A stretch of DNA of 64,000 bases from assembly GCA_016709335.1 (NCBI GenBank), contig JADJNC010000003.1, positions 251,457-315,456 on the forward strand. The letters run 5' to 3'. The stretch is from Candidatus Propionivibrio dominans. Its GTDB lineage: Bacteria; Pseudomonadota; Gammaproteobacteria; Burkholderiales; Rhodocyclaceae. This document shows positions 40,992 to 50,929 of this stretch, in pieces (within the stretch, counting starts at the first letter, position 1; each line of letters opens with the position of its first letter). The position numbers and the translations under genes were made by a program. The notes below the pieces were generated by a model that ran no database searches, was not told the DNA's origin, and was given only the letters and a program-made list of their open reading frames with translations.

Positions 40992-43102
40992 ATACGCTTG
41001 CACCGCGTCTGCCACCGAATTTGTCACCACTGTCACCGCTGCGTGAAGACCTGCGCCTGCATGAAGCCGCGCCGGGAAAGGATGGTTCTCCGGCCTGGTC
41101 GATTCAGGACCCGGTGACCAACCGGTTTTATCGCATCGGCTGGCTGGAGTTTGAATGCCTGTTGCGCTGGCCGGGTGCTCCGGCACAGATTGCCGCAGAC
41201 ATCGCCGCCTCAACGCCGCTCGCCGCCGACCAGGAACAGGTCGAAGATTTTGCCCGTTTCCTCGAACGTCACCACCTGCTGCGCCTGACGCCGGAAGGTA
41301 TCAAACGACTGGCTACGGAGGCCAGTCAGCCGGGATGGACGCACTGGCGCTGGTGGCTGCACCACTATCTCTTCATCCGGATTCCACTGGTTCGCCCCGA
41401 GCGCTGGCTGGCGGCGGCCTTGCCGGTAATTCGACCGCTGTTCTCGACGAGCGGGCTGACAGTGATCGTTCTCGCCAGCCTGCTCGGCATCGTCCTCGTC
41501 GCTCGCCAGTGGGACACCTTCACGCACGGGGTGATCGACAGCCTTACGCTGGCCGGTCTCAGCGGCTTCCTCCTGGCGCTGGCCATTTCCAAGACCTTCC
41601 ATGAACTCGGCCATGCCCTGGTCGCCACCCGTTACGGGGTGCGTGTCGCGCACATGGGGGTGGCCCTGGTGGTGCTCTGGCCGATGCTCTACACCGATAC
41701 CAGCGAATCCTGGAAGCTGCGCTCGCACCGCCAGCGGCTGGCCGTATCGGCCGCCGGCATCGGCGTTGAAATGGCTCTCGCCGGACTATCCACGCTGGCC
41801 TGGGCACTGCTTGACGATGGACCGTTACGCCAGGCCACACTCTACCTGGCAAGCACCGGCTGGCTGCTTTCGCTGGCCTTGAACGCCAGTCCGTTCATGC
41901 GCTTCGATGGCTACTTCATTCTCTCGGATCTGCTGGATTTTCCCAATCTGCATGAGCGCTCCGGGGCCCTCGCCCGCGTCTGGCTGCGGCGAACCCTGCT
42001 GGGCTGGGCCGATCCCGATCCGGAGCCGCTACCTGCCCGCCTGCGCCGCGCGCTGATCGCCTTTGCGCTGCTCACTTGGTGTTACCGACTGGTAGTTTTC
42101 CTCGGTATCGCCGTCGCCGTCTACCTTTTTTTCTTCAAGGCACTGGGTATTTTTCTCTTCGTCGTCGAATTGGTCTGGTTCATTTTTCGTCCGCTGTGGC
42201 TCGAGATCGGCGTCTGGCGCTCACGCTGGAGCGAGGTCAAGGCTGATCGACGGCGCTGGATGCGAATCCTCGGCCTTGGCGGCCTGGTGCTGGCCACCAT
42301 CCCCTGGGCCTTTGCTATCAGCGCCCCGGGGCTGGCGCACCCGCTACGCCAGCAAGCCGTCTTCAGCCCTTTCCCCGCCCGCGTTGCTGAACTGCACCCT
42401 GCCGGACCGGTCAGGTCGGGAACGCCGCTGGCCCTGTTCAACGCTCCGGATCTGCAAGCCCGGGGTTTGCGTACGAACGCCAGTGTCCAGGCGCTCAATC
42501 AGCGTCTTGCCGGGCTCGCGGTGGAAGACAGCGGCATCGACCAGCGACGAGCCACTAGCGAGCGCCTTGGCGAACAACTAGCCGAAGCTCGTTCGACCAG
42601 AGAAGAAGAGGATCGGCTGCGCGTGACGGCTGAATTCGACGGGGTCTGGCTCGATGTTGACCCGACGCTACTGCCCGGCACCTGGGTCAGTACCCGAAAT
42701 CAGGTGGGTATTCTGGTTGACCCGAGCAAATGGGTCGTCGATGCCTATGTCGAGCAACGTCAGGTAGAACGTATCGTGGTGGGCGCCAAAGCCAGTTTCC
42801 GCCCGGAACGCCACTGGCTTTCCATCGACGCCACAGTGATAGACGTCGACTCGACGCGCAGCAGCAAGCTCTCTCACGCCATGCTCGACGCCCGCCACGG
42901 CGGCCCCATTGCCACCCAGGCCGGCGAACGCCAGTCCATGCCTGTCGATGCGCTTTACCGTGTCCGGCTGGTCCTCGCTGAACCGCTCCCCGAAAACCAT
43001 GAAACCCGTGGCCGCACGAGCATCGAAGGCACCCGCCAAAGCCTCCTCTGGGAAGCCCTCAAACGCACTGCCGCCGTGGTCATTCGCGAAAGCGGGTTTT
43101 AG
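40988..43102 (+). CDS. M50 (site-2 protease-like) metalloprotease with PqqD-like and HlyD-like domains
   Basis: 704 residues from the GTG at 40988, with GGAG six bases upstream. N-terminus (~15-95) resembles PqqD-like domains (AWSIQDPVTNRFYRIGWLEF). The polytopic core has the zinc motif HELGH at residues 205-209 and the second M50 motif N299-A-S-P302 ... D307-G308, plus about six further hydrophobic segments. After ~440 comes a periplasmic adaptor part: HPLRQQAVFSPFPARVAELH, a helical hairpin and a beta-barrel (VGILVDPSKWVVDAYVEQRQ). Both catalytic motifs are intact. This fusion joins an intramembrane protease to an export adaptor; whether it cuts or only carries the substrate is open. Confidence 0.82.
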   Translation: MNTLAPRLPPNLSPLSPLREDLRLHEAAPGKDGSPAWSIQDPVTNRFYRIGWLEFECLLRWPGAPAQIAADIAASTPLAADQEQVEDFARFLERHHLLRLTPEGIKRLATEASQPGWTHWRWWLHHYLFIRIPLVRPERWLAAALPVIRPLFSTSGLTVIVLASLLGIVLVARQWDTFTHGVIDSLTLAGLSGFLLALAISKTFHELGHALVATRYGVRVAHMGVALVVLWPMLYTDTSESWKLRSHRQRLAVSAAGIGVEMALAGLSTLAWALLDDGPLRQATLYLASTGWLLSLALNASPFMRFDGYFILSDLLDFPNLHERSGALARVWLRRTLLGWADPDPEPLPARLRRALIAFALLTWCYRLVVFLGIAVAVYLFFFKALGIFLFVVELVWFIFRPLWLEIGVWRSRWSEVKADRRRWMRILGLGGLVLATIPWAFAISAPGLAHPLRQQAVFSPFPARVAELHPAGPVRSGTPLALFNAPDLQARGLRTNASVQALNQRLAGLAVEDSGIDQRRATSERLGEQLAEARSTREEEDRLRVTAEFDGVWLDVDPTLLPGTWVSTRNQVGILVDPSKWVVDAYVEQRQVERIVVGAKASFRPERHWLSIDATVIDVDSTRSSKLSHAMLDARHGGPIATQAGERQSMPVDALYRVRLVLAEPLPENHETRGRTSIEGTRQSLLWEALKRTAAVVIRESGF

Positions 43103-43146
43103 CGCGACTCGATGCGGCCATTGACCGGCGAAATAGGGAACAACTG

Positions 43147-43250
43147 AAAAGCGAACCACCAAGGCACCAAGTTCACAAAGAATCACCAAGAAATTCGTCT
43201 GGTTTTCTTGGTGTAACTTGGTGCCCTTAGTGTCTTGGTGGTTCGCTTTT
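43147..43250. repeat. 104-bp inverted repeat with 9-bp phased CACCAAG units
   Basis: The arm starts AAAAGCGAACCACCAAGG and returns as its complement ending CCTTGGTGGTTCGCTTTT-like at 43250, with a few mismatches. Inside each arm CACCAAG recurs every nine bases. It sits between the convergent M50 gene (ends 43102) and purL (ends 43262); with A-run and T-run ends it can act as a bidirectional terminator. The phasing resembles the CACGGAG repeat at 2669. Confidence 0.8.
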
Positions 43251-43261
43251 ATTCCACCCTC

Positions 43262-46200
43262 TCACCCTACCCACTTCCGTGCATTGCGGAACAGCCGCAG
43301 CCACGGTGAATCTTCGCCCATATCGGCCGGATGCCATGACATCTGCACGCTACGGAAAACGCGCTCGGGGTGCGGCATCATGATCGTGAAGCGGCCGTCG
43401 GCGGTGGTCAGGCCGGTAATGCCGTCCGGCGAGCCGTTCGGGTTGTACGGATAGATCTCGCTGGGCTGTCCGGCGTTGTCGAGAAAACGCATGCTCACCA
43501 GCGCCTTCGCCTGCTGCTCGGCAGTATCGAATACGGCCTGCCCTTCGCCGTGCGATACGACCACCGGCAGGCGGCTGCCGGCCATGCCGCTAAAGAACAG
43601 CGAGGGCGATGGCAGCAACTCGACCATGGTGAAACGCGCCTCGAACTGCTCGACCCGGTTGCGCTCGAAGCGCGGCCAGGCGTTGGCGCCGGGAATCAGG
43701 TCCTTCAATGCACTCATCATCTGGCAGCCGTTGCATACGCCCAGCGCGAAGGTATCGCTGCGCGCAAAGAAGGCCGAGAATTCGTCGCGCGCCCGCGCAT
43801 TGAAGAGGATCGTCCTGGCCCAGCCCTTGCCGGCACCGAGCACATCGCCGTAGGAGAAACCGCCGCAGGCGACGGCGCCCTTGAAACCGGCGAGTGAAAC
43901 GCGGCCGGAAAGGATGTCGCTCATATGCACATCGACTGCGGCAAAGCCGGCGCGATCAAATGCTGCCGCCATTTCGACGTGGCCATTGACGCCCTGCTCG
44001 CGCAGGATGGCGACCCTCGGACGCGCTCCACGACTGATCAAGGGCGCGACGATATTCTCGGCCGGGTCGAAAGTCAGCGAAAGCGAAAGACCGGTGTCAG
44101 CCGCGTCGAGGATGCGATCGTATTCCTGCTGCGCGCATTCCGGATTGTCGCGCAGCGACTGCATGTGGAAGCTCGTTTCCGACCAGGCACGCTGCAAGTC
44201 GACGCGCTTTTCGCGCAGCGCGGCTTTGGCATTGCGGATGATGCGAACTTCATCCCACGGATTGGGCGAACCGATGAAATGCGTGCAGGCGCCGAGCCCG
44301 GCAGCGCGCAGCAGACTCATCACCGCTGCGCGATCGGCGCGCCGGATCTGCACCACGGCACCGAGTTCCTCGGTGAACAGCGCACGCATCAGCATCTCGA
44401 AGGCGCGACCGCGCAGCAGATCCGGTTTTTTCTCGCTGCCGTCGACGTCGCTGGTCAACGCGTCGTAGCACAAGCCGTCCATATCGAGCGACACGCCGCA
44501 ATGCCCGGCGAAAGCCATTTCGCATACGGTGGCGAACAGGCCGCCATCCGAACGGTCATGGTAGGCAAGCAACAGGTTTTCACTGGCGAGCTGGTGCAAG
44601 GTCGCAAAGAACGCCACCAGCCGCGCCGGATCGTCGACGTCCGGCACCTCGGAACCGGTGGCGTTGAACACCTGCGCCAGCGCCGAACCGCCCAGACAGT
44701 TTTTGCCGGCGCCAAGATCGACCAGCAGCAGATCGGTTTCGCCGACATCGCACTGGAGTTGCGGCGTCAGGGTACGCCGCGCATCCTGTACCGGGGAGAA
44801 CGCCGTAACGATCAGCGACAGCGGCGAAACCACCTGTTTCATCTGCCCGCCATCGTCCCATGCCGTTCGCATCGAGAGCGAATCCTTGCCGACCGGAATC
44901 GAAACGCCGATCTGCTGGCACAGGTCGGAGACGGCGCGCACCGTGTTGAACAGTCGCACATCCTCGCCCGGCGAACCGGCCGCCGCCATCCAGTTGGCCG
45001 ACAGTTTCACGTCGCCCAGACTGGCAACATTCGCTGCGGCAAGGTTGGTCAGCGCCTCGCCGACGGCCATGCGGCCCGAAGCCGGCGCGTCGAGAATGGC
45101 CATCGGCGTGCGCTCGCCGATGGCGAAGGCTTCGCCGAGAAAAGTCTGGAAGCCCATCGTCGTCACCGCCACGTCGGCGACCGGTACCTGCCACGGGCCG
45201 ACCATCTGGTCACGTGCCGTGAGGCCGCCGACGCTCCGGTCGCCAATCGAGATCAGGAAGGTCTTGCTGGCCACCGCCGGCAGCCGCAGCACGCGATAGG
45301 CAGCGTCCTTCAGCTCGACCGAGGTCGCATCAAACGGTACTTCAGCCGACGGCAGCGGCTGCACCGTACGCGTCATGCGCGGCGGCTTGCCGAGCAGCGC
45401 CTCCATGTCCATGTCGACCGGGTGGTCGCCGAAATGCCGGTCGGCAACGAGCAGACGCTTGTCATCCGTCGCCACGCCGACCACGGCAAACGGGCAGCGT
45501 TCGCGCTCGCACAGCGCCTTGAATTCGGGCAGACGGCCTGGCGGGATCGCCAGCACGTAGCGCTCCTGTGCTTCGTTGCTCCAGATCTCGGCCGGCGACA
45601 TTCCCGGCTCCTCGGTCTGCACGTCGCGCAACTCGAATCGCGCACCGCAGCCGGCGCCATGCGCCAGTTCGGGAAAGGCGTTGGACAGGCCGCCGGCGCC
45701 AACGTCATGCAGAGAAAGAATCGGGTTGCCGGCGCCCGGCGTCGAGGCGTCGCCCGCGGGCGGTCCCATCTGCCAGCAACGGTCGATCACCTCCTGCGCA
45801 CGCCGCTGCATTTCCGCATTGCCGCGCTGCACCGAGGCAAAATCGAGGGCTTCGCTGTTGCTGCCGGTGCTCATCGAACTCGCCGCGCCGCCGCCCAGAC
45901 CGATCAGCATCCCCGGCCCGCCCAACTGGATGAGCAAGGTGCCCGGCGCGAAGGCTGCGGCCTTGATCGCCTGGCTATCGGCAATGTTGCCGACGCCGCC
46001 GGCGACCATGATCGGCTTGTGATAGCCGCGCACCAGTGCCTCGGCGCCCGCCCCCACACGCTGCTCGTAGGTGCGGAAGTAGCCGGCAAGATTGGGGCGG
46101 CCGAACTCGTTGTTGAAAGCTGCCGCGCCGATCGGGCCTTCGAGCATGATGTCCAGTGCCGAAGAAATGCGCGAAGGCCGGCCGTAGGCGGCGCTCCCGG

Positions 46201-47266
46201 CTTCCCAGGCCTGCGGCGCATCGGGAAGATAGAGGTTGGAGACCGAGAAGCCGCAGAGACCGGCCTTCGGTTTGGAACCGCGCCCGGTCGCCCCTTCGTC
46301 GCGAATCTCGCCGCCGGAGCCGGTCGCCGCGCCGGGGAAGGGCGAAATTGCCGTCGGATGGTTATGCGTCTCGACCTTGGCCAGAATGTGTGTCAGCTCC
46401 TCGTTCCAGCCATAGGTGCCGTCCACCCCCGGCGAGAAGCGCGCCACGCTGGCACCGGTGAACACCGAGGAATTGTCTGAATAGGCGACGACGGTACCCT
46501 GCGGGTGCGCCTGGTGCGTCTCGCGGATCATCCCGAACAGCGTTTCGCTGCGCGGCTGGCCGTCGATCACCCAGGAGGCGTTGAAAATCTTGTGGCGGCA
46601 ATGCTCGGAGTTGGCCTGCGCGAACATCATCAGCTCGACATCGGTGGGATTGCGCCGGGTCTTGCTGACGAACAGCTCGACCAGATAGTCGATTTCATCG
46701 TCCGACAGCGCCAGCCCGAGGCGGCTGTTGGCCTCGACCAGCGCCGCGCGTCCGCCGCCAAGCAGATCGATCGAGGCCATCGGCCTGGGCGGGAAATGGC
46801 GAAAGAGCTCGGCCGTCTGCGCAAAATCGCCGAGCACGGTTTCGATCATGCGGTCGTGCAGTTGCGCAGAAATGATCGCCCGCTGCTCGGCGGTCAGCGC
46901 GCCCCGAACCGATTCAATGCGGTAGGCGATGCCGCGCTCGATACGTTCGACGGCCTCCAGCCCGCAATTCCACGCGATGTCGGTGGCTTTCGACGACCAC
47001 GGCGAAATGGTACCGATGCGCGGTGTGACCAGGAACAACTCGCCGCACGCCTCGCTCCCACCTGCATCCGCTGCACGCTCCTCAAGCAGCGCCGCCAGTT
47101 GCCGGCGATCTGCATCGTCGAGCGCCTTGCCCAGCCGGGCAAGGTGCCAGTACTCGGCACTGGCAATGCGTGCACCGGGCACCAGAGCCTGGATGCGTAG
47201 CTGCAAGCCTTGCAGGCGAAAAGCGGAAAAAGCGGGAGCCCCGCGCAGAAAGAGAATGTCGGCCAT
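43262..47266 (-). CDS. purL: Phosphoribosylformylglycinamidine synthase
   Basis: 1,334 residues from the ATG at 47264-47266 ([18 protein letters not shown]), the single-chain proteobacterial form (about 1,300). It has the N-terminal PurS-like domain, the linker, two AIRS-type halves ([39 protein letters not shown]; second half [28 protein letters not shown]), and a C-terminal glutamine amidotransferase with nucleophile Cys in [10 protein letters not shown] and His/Glu in MMPHPERVF. It makes FGAM from FGAR, glutamine and ATP in purine synthesis. The open frame extends 18 codons upstream without homology. Intact. Confidence 0.96.
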   Translation of the reverse strand: MADILFLRGAPAFSAFRLQGLQLRIQALVPGARIASAEYWHLARLGKALDDADRRQLAALLEERAADAGGSEACGELFLVTPRIGTISPWSSKATDIAWNCGLEAVERIERGIAYRIESVRGALTAEQRAIISAQLHDRMIETVLGDFAQTAELFRHFPPRPMASIDLLGGGRAALVEANSRLGLALSDDEIDYLVELFVSKTRRNPTDVELMMFAQANSEHCRHKIFNASWVIDGQPRSETLFGMIRETHQAHPQGTVVAYSDNSSVFTGASVARFSPGVDGTYGWNEELTHILAKVETHNHPTAISPFPGAATGSGGEIRDEGATGRGSKPKAGLCGFSVSNLYLPDAPQAWEAGSAAYGRPSRISSALDIMLEGPIGAAAFNNEFGRPNLAGYFRTYEQRVGAGAEALVRGYHKPIMVAGGVGNIADSQAIKAAAFAPGTLLIQLGGPGMLIGLGGGAASSMSTGSNSEALDFASVQRGNAEMQRRAQEVIDRCWQMGPPAGDASTPGAGNPILSLHDVGAGGLSNAFPELAHGAGCGARFELRDVQTEEPGMSPAEIWSNEAQERYVLAIPPGRLPEFKALCERERCPFAVVGVATDDKRLLVADRHFGDHPVDMDMEALLGKPPRMTRTVQPLPSAEVPFDATSVELKDAAYRVLRLPAVASKTFLISIGDRSVGGLTARDQMVGPWQVPVADVAVTTMGFQTFLGEAFAIGERTPMAILDAPASGRMAVGEALTNLAAANVASLGDVKLSANWMAAAGSPGEDVRLFNTVRAVSDLCQQIGVSIPVGKDSLSMRTAWDDGGQMKQVVSPLSLIVTAFSPVQDARRTLTPQLQCDVGETDLLLVDLGAGKNCLGGSALAQVFNATGSEVPDVDDPARLVAFFATLHQLASENLLLAYHDRSDGGLFATVCEMAFAGHCGVSLDMDGLCYDALTSDVDGSEKKPDLLRGRAFEMLMRALFTEELGAVVQIRRADRAAVMSLLRAAGLGACTHFIGSPNPWDEVRIIRNAKAALREKRVDLQRAWSETSFHMQSLRDNPECAQQEYDRILDAADTGLSLSLTFDPAENIVAPLISRGARPRVAILREQGVNGHVEMAAAFDRAGFAAVDVHMSDILSGRVSLAGFKGAVACGGFSYGDVLGAGKGWARTILFNARARDEFSAFFARSDTFALGVCNGCQMMSALKDLIPGANAWPRFERNRVEQFEARFTMVELLPSPSLFFSGMAGSRLPVVVSHGEGQAVFDTAEQQAKALVSMRFLDNAGQPSEIYPYNPNGSPDGITGLTTADGRFTIMMPHPERVFRSVQMSWHPADMGEDSPWLRLFRNARKWVG

Positions 47267-47714
47267 GGCGATCTTGGAAAAAGTGCAGGGAAGCTGCGTG
47301 GAAACAGGGCGAGGCAGCAATTATAGCCGAGAGCAACTGGTGCCGAAGCGGAAGGGGCGCTGCCTGTACCACGCTTAAAGGTCGCACTGGGCATTGTGCT
47401 GCGGAGCCATTAGCTCATTTCTCTCCAACGGGCCAAAAAAGCCTTGCAGGAAGTAAACGTATTCAGTGGCGAGCATTGAAGGATTGGCTCGACTTGCTAA
47501 TGGCACAGAACAAATGGCCTGCTAGGCAGGCAAGACGATCATGGCAGTATTGTTTATCCGGGCTCAATGGGATGTAGTGCCTGGATGATCTGACGGGCGC
47601 GACCATATAATTTTCAAAAATTAGTGGACTTCCCAAGTTTCCCGCAGAACTATAGAAAATAACCTACTTGCCAAATTCAACAAAGTCAATTAGTCTCTGA
47701 ATAGGGGAAAGCGT
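47267..47714. other. Spacer between purL and mqsRA
   Basis: About 450 bp without a convincing gene. The purL promoter should lie at its left end. The half next to mqsR is AT-rich (ATATAATTTTCAAAAATTAG around 47606-47625), unlike its neighbours. I looked for the AACCT-N-AGGTT palindrome bound by E. coli MqsA and found only the half site AACCT near 47670. Confidence 0.45.
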
Positions 47715-47999
47715 ATGCCACATTGCAAGCTTTCTGTGATCAGGTCGCTGATTGAATCCGGCAGGATCCGGATGACAGCAAGCGCAGTTGCTGGTGGGGT
47801 GTTGCTTGGTTTCGATAGAGCCGCAATCGTCAATGTTGTTGCTACGCTTACCCCGAAAGACTTTTACAAAAGCATGAGCACACACGCTGACCATAGAATC
47901 TGGCAAGACGTATATCAGCCGATAACACCGGCAGGTAAGGTTTACCTGAAACTTACGGTCATTCAAGACGTGCTTATTGTGTCGTTCAAGGAGCTATGA
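47715..47999 (+). CDS. mqsR: MqsR-family mRNA interferase toxin
   Basis: 94 residues from the ATG at 47715, preceded by AGGGGAAAG. The sequence (MPHCKLSVIRSLIESGRIRM; LGFDRAAIVNVVATLTPKDF; MSTHADHRIWQDVYQPITPA; GKVYLKLTVIQDVLIVSFKE) follows MqsR, a RelE-fold endoribonuclease that cuts mRNA, mainly at GCU in E. coli. Length matches (98 in E. coli). The toxin precedes the antitoxin, as is normal for mqsRA, and its TGA overlaps the antitoxin ATG (ATGA at 47996-47999). AT-richer than neighbours. Confidence 0.9.
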   Translation: MPHCKLSVIRSLIESGRIRMTASAVAGGVLLGFDRAAIVNVVATLTPKDFYKSMSTHADHRIWQDVYQPITPAGKVYLKLTVIQDVLIVSFKEL

Positions 48000-48403
48000 A
48001 CATGAAGTGTCCAGTTTGCGGAACGTCTGAATTGGTGCATGACACCCGCGACATGCCTTACACCTACAAAGGCGAAACAACCCTTGTCCCGGAAGTGACC
48101 GGAGACTATTGCCCGGCCTGCGCAGAAGTCGTTTTAGACATGAGTGAAGCGGAGCGTTACGGGCTATTGGTAAGAGATTTCAACAGGCAAGTAAATGCGG
48201 CTTTTGTCCAGCCAGAGTTCATTGTCAGCGTCCGAAAAAAACTGAACCTTGACCAGAAGGAAGCCGCTGCAATTTTCGGCGGTGGGGTTAATGCGTTCTC
48301 CCGCTACGAGAATGGCAAAACCAGGCCACCGTTAGCACTTGTCAAGCTACTCAAAATGCTGGACCGACACCCCGAACTTTTGAACGAAGTCAGGGTAGCG
48401 TAA
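47996..48403 (+). CDS. mqsA: MqsA-family antitoxin
   Basis: 135 residues, as in E. coli (131). The N-terminal zinc-binding domain has CPVCG (residues 4-8) and CPACA near 38-42; the C-terminal helix-turn-helix reads LNLDQKEAAAIFGGGVNAFS followed by RYENGKTRPP, characteristic of MqsA. The antitoxin neutralises MqsR and represses its own operon. The start overlaps the toxin stop by four bases, indicating coupled translation. Confidence 0.92.
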   Translation: MNMKCPVCGTSELVHDTRDMPYTYKGETTLVPEVTGDYCPACAEVVLDMSEAERYGLLVRDFNRQVNAAFVQPEFIVSVRKKLNLDQKEAAAIFGGGVNAFSRYENGKTRPPLALVKLLKMLDRHPELLNEVRVA

Positions 48404-48771
48404 CCTCAATCGCAATCCAGAGTCATTTCAAATCGGCCCCGATGTGGATTTGGTTTTCAGAAAACCGCGTTCCCGTTTTTTCGCGTATTTCGATTTTCCG
48501 TTCGCTTGAAGCCATATCTCGATCAGATCAGCCTGAGCATCGAGACCCAGCTCCGTGTCGGCAGCATGGAAGTCGTCCCGCTCGTCAAGGGCGTTGAAAA
48601 TGATTCAGTGCTGCCTCACAAGCCAGTCGATCCCTGCGGATTCACTCTGGAACCCATAACCGCCAGCATTCAATTGGTTGGCGGCAAACCGGCTTCGCTG
48701 TTGCGCGTAATCGTATAATCATCCGATTCGCCGCCAGCACGAAGGTGCAAACCAACGCCGAGGGAATGACC
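48404..48771. other. Spacer with a possible gene fragment
   Basis: 368 bp. One 70-codon open stretch (48506-48718, from a TTG) has protein-like GC-rich codon use and reads SIETQLRVGSMEVVPLVKG and later GFTLEPITASIQLVGG, but I recognise no family and there is no good start. It may be the remnant of a gene cut by arrival of mqsRA, or chance. The promoter of the next gene should lie at its right end. Confidence 0.35.
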
Positions 48772-50760
48772 ATGCAGCCGCTTCGAAAAACCGCCCCGCT
48801 TCTGCTCCTGCTGGCCGCAATGCCAACGCTCTGCGCTGCCGGTCCGATGCGCCAGTACAACAGCGAACTCGGCGAGGCGGTGAGGCTGGTGAAATCGGGT
48901 GCTCTCAAAGACGCCGTCGCGCAGATCGAAAAGAACAACGCGGGCGCCGACAAGGACATCCTCTACTTCTTCGAAAAGGGCGAACTGTTCAGCCTCGGCA
49001 GCAATTACACCGCCAGCCGCGACACCTGGCTGAAGGGCGACGAGATCATCCAGGCCTGGGAAAATGACATCCGGAATAATTCCTCCAGGCTGTCCGGTGA
49101 CATCGGCAGCTATCTGATCAGCGACAAGACCCGCCGCTACGAAGGGCAGGACTACGAAAAGGTGCTGTTATCGACCCGCCTGACGCTGGACCACATCATG
49201 CTCGGCAACTTCGAGCATGCCCGCATCGAGATGAAGAAAACCTACGAGCGCGAGAAACTGATCGAAGCCTTTCGCGAGAAGGAGTACGAGGCGCTCAAGG
49301 CCGAAGCGGAAAAGCAGGAGACCGGCAGCATCGCCAGGCTCGACGGCTACCCGATGGAGGAAATCGATACCGCTGAAGTCCGCGAGCTGAAAAACGGCTT
49401 CCAGAACGCCTTTGCCCACTATCTGGCCGGCTATTTCTTCGAAGTCACCGACGAGCCCTCACTGGCCGAACCGGGCTACCGCAACGCGCTGCAACTGGCG
49501 CCGGGCAAGGCCATCATCCAGAGCGCACTGGACGGCGTCGGCAAGGCCCGGCCCGATCCGGGTGAAACCGACGTATTGTTCGTCATCGAAAGCGGATTCG
49601 CGCCGAGCATCGACTCGCTGAACATCCCGATCCCGATTCCGCGCAGGAACGGGCTCATCATCACTCCGCTCTCTTTCCCGGTCATCAAATCCTCCAGCCC
49701 GGTGCCGGTGCCGACCTCACTGTCGGTTGCAGGACGGCAACTGCCGGTCGAAACGCTGACCAACACCGACACCATGGCCCGGCGTCAGCTCAAGGATCAG
49801 ATGCCGAGCATCATCCTGCGTAGCGTCATCCGCTCCGGCTTCAAATCCGTCGTCCAGGATCAGGCCAACAAGGCGCACTGGATCGCCGGACTGGTCGCCA
49901 ATGTGGTTGCCGTGACCACCGAACAGGCCGACGACCGCAACTGGCGCACCCTGCCCGAGCGCATCTCGGTGGCCCGCACCCGCCTGCCGCAGGGCAGGCA
50001 CGTGATCGAATTCCAGACCAGCGCCGGCAGCTACCGGACTGAAGCAGATATCGCCGGTCGCTTCACCATCGTGCCGATCCGCATCACGGGCGACGCGGTC
50101 TACGTCGGGCAGCCGAACCTCGCCAGCGGCAAGGCGCCCGATTTCGTGGCCGAAAAGGCGATCCTGCCGAGCGGCGCCGGCCTTCCAGTTCCTGGTCCGA
50201 CTCCGGCAGTTCCTGCTGTAGCGGCTCCTTCAACACCTGCAGCCATGGCGAATGTCCCGCCAGCCGCATCCGCCCAGTCCGGCGAGCCAGCCAGAGCAGC
50301 GCTCGCAACCCAGCCACCGGCGGCCTCCGGCAAACGCGTTACGGCCGGCGACACCACCTACATCGGCGACTTCAGTTTCGCCCAAGCCGGCGGTCGGGCC
50401 AACGGCCAGGGTGTCGTCGAGTGGCGCAACGGCGATCGTTTTGAAGGCCGGCTGGAGAATGGTCTGCGGCAAGGCAAGGGCCGTTTCACCTCGCAGGCCA
50501 ATGGTTTCAGCTACGAAGGCGAAATGAAGGACGACGAATTCCACGGCCAGGGCACCTATACCTCGGAGAATGGCACGCGCTACGAAGGAAACTGGAAAAA
50601 CGGCGTCAAGGACGGTCAAGGAAAACTAACGTTCCCTGACGGCGACTTCTGGGAAGGCCTCTTCAGCAACGATCAACGTACCGAGCAAGGCAAGATGACC
50701 TTCGTCGGCAAAACCATTGCCAAGCCCGCAGCAGAGGCGGCTCCGGATGGGAAACCATGA
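48772..50760 (+). CDS. COG3014-like exported protein with C-terminal MORN repeats
   Basis: 662 residues from the ATG at 48772, chosen because GAGGGA lies six bases upstream (an ATG at 48766 is too close). Signal peptide LLLLLAAMPTLCAAG, then a helical, TPR-like region (GEAVRLVKSGALKDAVAQIE; RNALQLAPGKAII) and a beta-rich middle (VLFVIESGFAPSIDSLNIPI, GRHVIEFQTSAGSYR) as in COG3014 proteins. After a Pro/Ala linker (~470-525) come at least four MORN units (GQGVVEWRNGDRFEGRLENG, GKGRFTSQANGFSYEGEMKD, GQGTYTSENGTRYEGNWKNG). Probably periplasmic or outer-membrane associated. Function unknown; the MORN tail could bind lipid or protein. Confidence 0.75.
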   Translation: MQPLRKTAPLLLLLAAMPTLCAAGPMRQYNSELGEAVRLVKSGALKDAVAQIEKNNAGADKDILYFFEKGELFSLGSNYTASRDTWLKGDEIIQAWENDIRNNSSRLSGDIGSYLISDKTRRYEGQDYEKVLLSTRLTLDHIMLGNFEHARIEMKKTYEREKLIEAFREKEYEALKAEAEKQETGSIARLDGYPMEEIDTAEVRELKNGFQNAFAHYLAGYFFEVTDEPSLAEPGYRNALQLAPGKAIIQSALDGVGKARPDPGETDVLFVIESGFAPSIDSLNIPIPIPRRNGLIITPLSFPVIKSSSPVPVPTSLSVAGRQLPVETLTNTDTMARRQLKDQMPSIILRSVIRSGFKSVVQDQANKAHWIAGLVANVVAVTTEQADDRNWRTLPERISVARTRLPQGRHVIEFQTSAGSYRTEADIAGRFTIVPIRITGDAVYVGQPNLASGKAPDFVAEKAILPSGAGLPVPGPTPAVPAVAAPSTPAAMANVPPAASAQSGEPARAALATQPPAASGKRVTAGDTTYIGDFSFAQAGGRANGQGVVEWRNGDRFEGRLENGLRQGKGRFTSQANGFSYEGEMKDDEFHGQGTYTSENGTRYEGNWKNGVKDGQGKLTFPDGDFWEGLFSNDQRTEQGKMTFVGKTIAKPAAEAAPDGKP

Positions 50761-50929
50761 GGCATTCGTATGATAATGGCTGGCGAATGGGTCTAGCTGA
50801 ACGGTCAGCTCAGGATTGAATATATCAAAACAATTCGAAGCCTTCGCACGCTATCAGATCATCGGTTGAACATGTCGAGCCAGCGCCCGCTGGTCTGCTC
50901 ATCGGGAATGAAAATGCACATGGTTCAAC

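Noticed and set aside
43925..46480. 851-codon plus-strand open frame opposite purL
   Set aside because: PurL motifs are unambiguous on the minus strand; the frame is an antisense shadow.
47936..47952. AGGT-TT-ACCT palindrome inside mqsR as an MqsA operator
   Set aside because: The half-sites are in the opposite order to the known MqsA site and lie within the coding region.
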